DNA from: Cardinalis cardinalis
Taxonomy: Eukaryota; Chordata; Aves; Passeriformes; Cardinalidae
Direction: 5' to 3'
Assembly (NCBI GenBank): GCA_014549065.1
Contig: JACDOX010000030.1
Span: 5,095,959 to 5,159,958, forward strand
DNA: 64,000 nucleotides
The notes under the pieces are model-generated. The model was not told the origin of the DNA. It searched no databases and saw only the letters and a list, made by a program, of their open reading frames with translations. Position 1 is the stretch's first letter. The number at the start of each line of letters is the position of its first letter. The position numbers were made by a program, and so were the translations under genes. Shown here in pieces: positions 57,626 through 64,000 of the stretch.

Positions 57626-60600
57626 AAGACATGATCCAGTGTCTGTCTTTCCCACACAGGGGCAGGAGCTGTGTCCTGCTGGTGTCTCTGCTNTCAAGAG
57701 CAAGGAGAGACTTAACCNCAATTCACCTGGAGGCACAGAGGATGGGTGAGTATAAGCTTGCTCTAATATATTCAGCTTCAGAAATGTGCTGTAAAATGGG
57801 TTCCAGTAAGTGTTTGGGCAGGTCGCCCATTCTGGAGCTGTGTTTCATTGGTACTTCAGGTGGCTATCCTGACTTGAACATGTGGGTCTCTGTGTACAGT
57901 CATTAATCCCCAAGGCACCTGAAGTGTCTGCTGGTNTTTTTTGCTCAGTTACATGGCTAACAGTTCTTGTTTTCTGAGTTCACATTTAGTTCCTGTCAGT
58001 GTGAACACATTTCTAGCCAGCAGAGCCCCAAGGAGGTGCTGCAGGGGCTGCAGTGGAGTGAGGCTGGCTGGTCCTGAGCTGNCCAGGCAGGTGGCCAGAG
58101 CTCTCCTCTGGCAGCAGAACAGGAGCTACATGAAACTGAGCCAGGAGCTTGGCTGGTGTTCTGNATCTGCTCTTGGCTGTGTGCTTTTCATGCCCCTGCT
58201 GCTGGGGCTCGGCTGGCAGGACTTCGATGTGAGCACCTGGCCCTGCTGCCTNTTGGACCTAGCTTTGGGGGGAATTATTTGGAAAGACAAGAAGGAGACT
58301 GTGTGTGATTCCTTGTTCTCTTTGGTACACAGAAACAAAAAAATCCNAAAAAATCCTGAAATATTAATTTATCTAGTCAAATTAATGGTGACACATGAAA
58401 GAAAAATAAAGTTTATTTGTGCTTCTTGTGACAGAATCGAATTGCATTGTGACAGTCAGGTATAAACTCCTGAGATCAGATGAAACAGGCTTTTTTAGTG
58501 AGGAAAACCCCTCATATCTTATGGAAACACTGAAAAAACTATCTAAAGGGGACATTTTTTTTTTAATTTCTCATCCTCAGAAGTGCATCTGTAGTGCACT
58601 AGTTGGCTAAATGATTCATTGCAATTACATTATCAGGTGGACTTAGCACTTTTGGTCTTTAGTCATTAGTTAAAAGACTTGGAATTTTTNAATATATTTA
58701 CTACCTGCAAAAATTTACATTTGTTTCAGAAAACTTACACCTGTATTTTTTGTGAAGTGTTCCTTCTGATCCACAGCTAGTTAATATTAATGGACTGTAA
58801 TTGCTTTACTAAAGTTACACATGATTTTCTCCTTCCCCTGATGTAAGGATTGGTCTTTCTATAAAGAAGGATAATGATCTGTGATTAAAGCTTGTTCTTG
58901 GTCACATGTTCCTACATAAGTACAGGAGAATGGTCAGTATTGGAGATTACATCTGCCTTAACACTGTACAGACACATATGATGAACACATGATTGGAGCC
59001 AAGTAGAAAAAAAAAAGACAAATTTGCTGCTTGTCAGCTGCCTTTCACAGGGACACACCNGCAGAAAAATTGACCCAGCATTTTTATGTTATCTAAAGAG
59101 TGCTATAAATCACAAGGAAATATAAATCCTAATTATATTCTAATTAGAAAAAAAANCATAAACTCAAACTCACATTTGTCATGAAAAGCCTTTGTACTTG
59201 ATACTGAATTTTCAGTTTATTCAATTTATGGTGCTCTTAGTGATGTCTTTCCACATTCATCATCACAATTTTTTTCATTTGCACCACTCAGTCAAGCTAA
59301 TATTATAGCTGATTTTTCTTTTGCCAGGTNTCAATGTTAGGATAAAGCATTTTGGAAAATTTCAGCAGGTATTATTTGTCAATGTCCTCCAATAGAAATA
59401 GGTATGAGGAGGATATTGCGTTCTTGGGGTTTTTTTTTCAGTGAGAAAAATGTATGTAATCATGATAATAAACAGAAAAAGGGAAAAAAATTGTGTCTAT
59501 ATCTATAGTTGGAACTTTATACAGAACATGAGTTTAGTTTCAGTCTCAGATTATGCAAGTAGGATTTTCCCATGTATTCTGTAGCTCTGTTAAGAGTTTA
59601 GCATTTCATTCTCTTGAGCTGTCACTGACCCGGAGCACACAGAGGTTTCACACATCCTGAGAAGACATCTATGAGTGTGGCATTCCCATTTCATGATGTC
59701 AAACATTGCTTTCCTTCTCTTTTGCCTCTGGTGCAGCAGCCTGCTCTCATCCCCAACATCCAAACCCATCAAGGGGACAATGATTCCCTTGTTCTCTGGG
59801 ACATGATCTTCTGTGACTCATGAGCTGTCTAGGGGGAGATGGCACCTGAAGGAAGTGCAGGGAATGGGGAGCATGGTGGAGGATAGTGGAAGAATATGAG
59901 AGGAAGTGCATGATGGAGGAGGGAAACCAGAAGAATGACACAACATGAGTTGCCCCACACTGCTGGTAGAGGGAGTTTGGTCCTTTGACCCCTGTCAGGC
60001 ATTTCTCATGAAGCTGGTTTAGCCATATTTGTCTAAATGGCACAGCATGGGCTATTGGTTGTGTAATGATCATTTTCACCACCGTTTTGAGTGGTCTGGT
60101 TCAAGACAGCTTTTGCAGCAAGCCTGAAAATCTTGAATATAGTTAATTTTGAAAGAGGCACTGATAACACTACTGTGACCTCTGTGACATTTTAGTCCTA
60201 ATAAATTTAATATAGGTAATCATTTCCATGAGCTATAAAAGGCTACTGAAAAAAAAAAAAAGTTTGAAATTCAGAGGAAAAGGGCGTGAAGTATCAAGGA
60301 TAAGTCTATGGGGCTTTCAACTCGGCTTATGTTAATAGGTTTGGTGCTGGTTGAACACTGAGACATCAATATTTTTGAGTATTTAATTTTTTCTCTTGGA
60401 AGCCAGTATATAGATGTGAAGTATAGAAAGAAAGCAGATACAAAATGGGATTTCATCATATCTCTAAAAACTGACCAGGACTTGTTACAAGACAAGTTTN
60501 CAATGTTATTTGAGATTAAATTCTTTGTCAATAAGACAGTCCGAAGAGATTTAATACTGGAAAAGTGACTTTGTAAACTCTTGAAAATGTTGATCTTCAA

Positions 60601-60734
60601 TTAGCATTTAAGGAATATCTAGCTTTACAAGGGAAAAAACATTATAGAAGTTATAGGTGATTGAAGTTGCTTTTTTAATGGGAGGGATAATAATGGTAAA
60701 TAATGTTATGTCCATTATTTCACAGTCTTGGAGA
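57626..60734. other. Unique noncoding DNA
   Basis: No gene was recognised. The GC-richer stretch 57630-58300 carries a 170-codon ATG frame (57953-58465, plus) with a short hydrophobic run but several N's and no domain I know. The rest is AT-rich, with an A12 run near 60249-60261. Confidence 0.5.
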
Positions 60735-61296
60735 AATGGCCCTGGAGTGCATCACCAGCCAAGCGAGGGAGGGGATTGTCCCAATCTGCTCTGCACTGGG
60801 GTGGCCTCACCTCGAGTGCTGGGGGCAGTTTTGGATGCCACAATATACTGGGGATCTGAAGTTCTTAGTGTCAAGTGGGGCCATGGAGATGGTGAGGTGC
60901 CTAGAGGGGAAACCATATGAAGAGTGGCAGAGGTCACTTGGTCTGTTCAGCCTGGAGGAGACTGAGGTGGGGCCTCATNGCAGTCTGCAACTTCCTCATG
61001 AGGGGAAGAGGAGGGGCAGACAATGATCTCTTCTCTGTGGTGGCAGGACCTAAGGGGACTCCATGAAGTTGTGTCAGGGGAGATTTAGATATTAGGAAAA
61101 AGTTCTACACCCAGTGGGTGACTGGGGACTGGAACACTTTCTCCAGAGAAGTGGGCACAGCACCAAGTCTGACAGAGTTCAAGGAACACTTGGACAATAC
61201 TTTCAGGCACATGGTGGGAATTCTGGTTCTGTACAGGGCTGGACTAATGATCCTTGTGGGTCCCTTGGGACTCCTGCTGNTCTGTGATTCTGTAGT
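60735..61296 (+). mobile_element. CR1 LINE, ~560-bp 3' end (sense)
   Basis: It contains the CR1 phrases 'gtgcatcaccagccaagcga', 'ctctgcactggggtggcctc', 'ggtcacttggtctgttcagc', 'ctacacccagtgggtgactg', 'tctgacagagttcaaggaac', 'gctggactaatgatccttgt' and the octamer tail 'tctgtgattctgtag' at about 61280-61295. The translation would cover only the last part of reverse transcriptase and is broken by frameshifts. Its 5' truncation lies almost where the nested copy at 56351 begins. Confidence 0.88.
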
Positions 61297-64000
61297 CACT
61301 GACCNAGTTCAGAGGTGCAAGTCTGCGAAAACAGAACTGACTCCTTGCCTGCTGTGAAGTTGTTGGAAGTTTTGCTACTACCTTCAACAGAACTAAANTT
61401 TCAGGCATTTTTCCTGTNTGAAGCTGCTCATNATGAAATGGCCCTTTGCTACAAATGCAGATGCAAATGAATGTGCTTAATGGGTAGCTCTGCTGAGCTG
61501 AGACTTTTTCAGACTTGGTGACTATATTCCAATGCAATGCTGCATTTAAAAATCAAAAACAAATCAAAATTTGATTAACAGAGAAATTAGACTAATAATA
61601 ATAAAAAGTGAGAATTGGATTTGGATAAATAAATGGCTTTAGATGAATCCTTTATTTCATGGAAGATTTACCTTAGGAATTAGATTTGTGTAAATTACGT
61701 CTAGAAGCTTTTATAAAATGGCAAATTCTGTGTTTCAAGTAAGCATTAAGAGAGCATGCACACTCAAAGGGACTCAGTAGGCTGTATAAATATTGATTTA
61801 GATAATCTGCATGAAAGCAAAAATATTTTCCACTTTTTCCCCCTTAAAGCAGCTGTTATGTACAAATAAGTAAGTTCATTTCANTACCTAAGATGTACCC
61901 ATTGCATCTAGCTGCACAACACAATGATTCCCAAAGGCATGTTGTGAGAATTGGAAGCAGATAAATGAAAAGTTGTGGAAGAATGACATCTAATTCTGTC
62001 AGAGTTGCTGTTGGTTTTCCCTTGGTTAGTCAATTTGTATATCTCTTGCCTTTACTGTGCTTTGGATGTATGTTGCTGAGAACTGACTTATCTACTGAAA
62101 TTCAGTTTTACCATTTGTACTGATAGGGTTTTTTTATCTCCATTTCACTATGATATTACATCAGCATTTTGTGTGTGCTCCCCCATACTTCCCCAGCTTA
62201 AAGATGTGCTCTTTTAGATTTTTTTGTGTGTGTGACTTTAACAATGTTCTGTTCACATTTCCTTGGATAGACCCAACAATTGCTTGTTGACCCATTTTAA
62301 CCCCTTTTGAGCATCATCTTCAAAGTGTAACTGTCCTTGACAATGAANGAGACCTTCCTATTGTCTGGTCCTTCCAGGCAATCTTTAGCATTGAGTTAAA
62401 TGGCTTTCAGATGGAGGAGTTGGCTGGAAGGAAGGAGACAAAGTGGCCTGTTGTTTCTGAGCGACTTTGCTAGAGTTTCCTTTTTTTCTTTTAGAATGGT
62501 GCATTTCTATAGAAGATGACAGACGTTTTGACAGGTGCAATATGCTTTGAACTGTTGTGTCAGATAATTCTTTTGTCTTGGTTTTTCCCAGCAGAGTGGT
62601 ACATCTCCTCAGGATGCTGATATGCATATTGTTTGCTTTTCATTTAGTGTGGTGAAGCCTTCCATCCTCCTTTTCTCTCTCTCTCCCTAACTTTTTTAAT
62701 GGCTTTTTGCATATATGTAGCTGACCCAGATGGGAAGGCGGAGTGACCATGACTTAAACCTCTCTCTCCAAACTTTTGATCATGATAACTGACACTTAAA
62801 ACTCAGGAAATTATAATGGTAATAGAGAAAGAGCTGGCAAAGACACACAAAAGCACAACCTCAAATAAAATCATGCTAAAATCTCATCTCTGACTGCAAT
62901 GAAATATGCTTGGGTGAAAAAGGTGGTTTCAAGGCTCTTGAGAGCAGGAAATATTTAGTTTTGTTCATCTGACCACTGGCCTAGGTGAAAACAAACTGTA
63001 GTTCTATCACATAATCAAAACAGGTTTGAGAGTAAAAGAACTCCAAGCTGAAGTTTTAATACTTACATTTGTTTGCTTCCTGTATGGATTTTTTATTTCT
63101 TTCTTAATACTCTTACTGCAGAAAATATTTCTCAANCAGGTAGATTAATTTATTTGGAGTATGCAGACCATGTTCTATGTTTGTAGCCAATGTTTTTGAA
63201 GTGTCAGGTCTGGGGATTTTTAGTCCCGCTATGAATTATTATGTTGTAAATAGCAGCACTGGTAAACTGGTCATGAAGAGAAAATATTGGGATTTGTGCC
63301 TGGTGCTATCTTTCTGCATCAGTCCCTGCTTCTGCCTGCTGCCTTCCTGCCTGTTTTTGACTTAAACAGAGTTTTTTACTTTTACNTTTGATGTTTTCTT
63401 TTTATGTTTAGAGTTAACATCGCTTCTTTTAGTGGCCTGGGTATGACTCTCATTCATTGTGTCATGAATGACATCCGTGTTACTGAAAGACAATCTGACC
63501 CTGAAAAATTGAAAACAAGATCTTCTTTTGCAGTTGCTTCACATGGCACAAACTCAATGGGGTAGAGAGATTTAAAGGCTGCCAATCAAACAGAGGAATG
63601 GACAACATAATTTACTGTAACAGGGAGAGGTGAGTTGGAAAGTGCTGCTTTATGAGTCCTTGCAGAATATCTGAGAACTCAGTTTAATAGCTCATGGAAT
63701 ACATGTTTAAAATATTTATAACTTTTTTTTTTTTNAATCAGGGACTAGTGGCTGAATCTCTGTAAAGCATAGTTGGCTGACCTGGTGGCCTGATTTCTAA
63801 AAATGGCAGGAACCCATCAAACTGTGTTTTTCACGGTCAGAGTGAAAGTATCTCATTGTAGCATTTTAGCCTACAAGGCAATTTTGTGTGTTATTATGGT
63901 ATATAGTGGGTAATCTTGAATAGAAAAAAAAATACAATTACTTCTCCTAAATGATATCTTTTCTGGGAAGATTTTGAATGGTGCTTATGATAGGCCAAGC
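61297..64000. other. Unique noncoding DNA
   Basis: No gene, RNA gene or transposon was recognised. T runs lie near 62219-62225 and 63723-63734, and a CTCTCTCTC run lies near 62674. Frames of 62-80 codons have no motifs. Confidence 0.5.

Noticed and set aside
57953..58465. 170-codon ATG frame with a hydrophobic stretch
   Set aside because: It contains several N's, lacks any known domain and sits next to degenerate CR1 in GC-richer DNA. It is not supportable as a gene.
60657..61026. Plus-strand frames around 87-107 codons
   Set aside because: They are translations of the CR1 3' end in various frames, not host genes.
1..64000. CRISPR arrays, operons, phage or plasmid genes
   Set aside because: No regularly spaced repeats or prokaryotic gene organisation are present, and all recognisable repeats are avian.

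Overview
This window is almost certainly nuclear DNA from a bird, most likely a songbird. Its recognisable repeats are avian: several 3' ends of CR1 LINEs, one piece of CR1 reverse transcriptase, a decayed tRNA-Ile/CR1 composite SINE of the passerine type, and an LTR-like element resembling one common in passerine genomes. The DNA is AT-rich and poor in CpG, and carries many isolated N's (about 31 in the first 10 kb). There is one long gap, 35316-35743. No bacterial, phage or organellar features, rRNA or tRNA genes, CRISPR arrays or CpG islands were seen.

I recognise no protein-coding gene. The open reading frames are short, many start with GTG or TTG, several run through N's or microsatellites, and none shows a domain I can name. 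The window is best read as a gene desert or a very large intron. Two minus-strand stretches look more like coding sequence than their surroundings and may be unrecognised exons: 4559-4660, with an unbroken G/C-third-position codon run into a stop, and 42514-42633, an ATG-started frame with a similar codon block. Neither could be matched to a protein.

Layout. 1-15 kb: unique DNA with CR1 3' fragments at 1.7, 6.3 and 15.2 kb and the longest frame (8423-8989, minus, unrecognised). 15-30 kb: unique DNA with two segments that look like conserved noncoding elements (24.4-24.9 and 26.6 kb), besides others at 5.6-6.1 and 14.2-14.9 kb. 30.6-31.0 kb: solitary LTR-like repeat. 35.3-35.8 kb: polypyrimidine/TGTC tract with the gap. 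36-47 kb: a 25-bp tandem duplication, candidate conserved elements at 39.9-40.4, 42.9 and 44.3 kb, a SINE at 45.9 kb, then a long TA/CA tract and an (ATT)n tract at 47.4-47.7 kb. 50.8-51.3 kb: a CpG cluster followed by two short ATG frames. 52-61 kb: the repeat-rich end, with a CR1 tail inside a direct repeat, an old CR1 body split by a second CR1 (nested insertion, 56.0-57.6 kb) and a third long CR1 3' end (60.7-61.3 kb). 61.3-64 kb: nothing recognised.

There is no pathway or operon here. If the window has a function, it is probably regulatory, carried by AT-rich segments with homeodomain-type motifs. Conservation could not be tested, so those calls are inference. I found no convincing new biological system.
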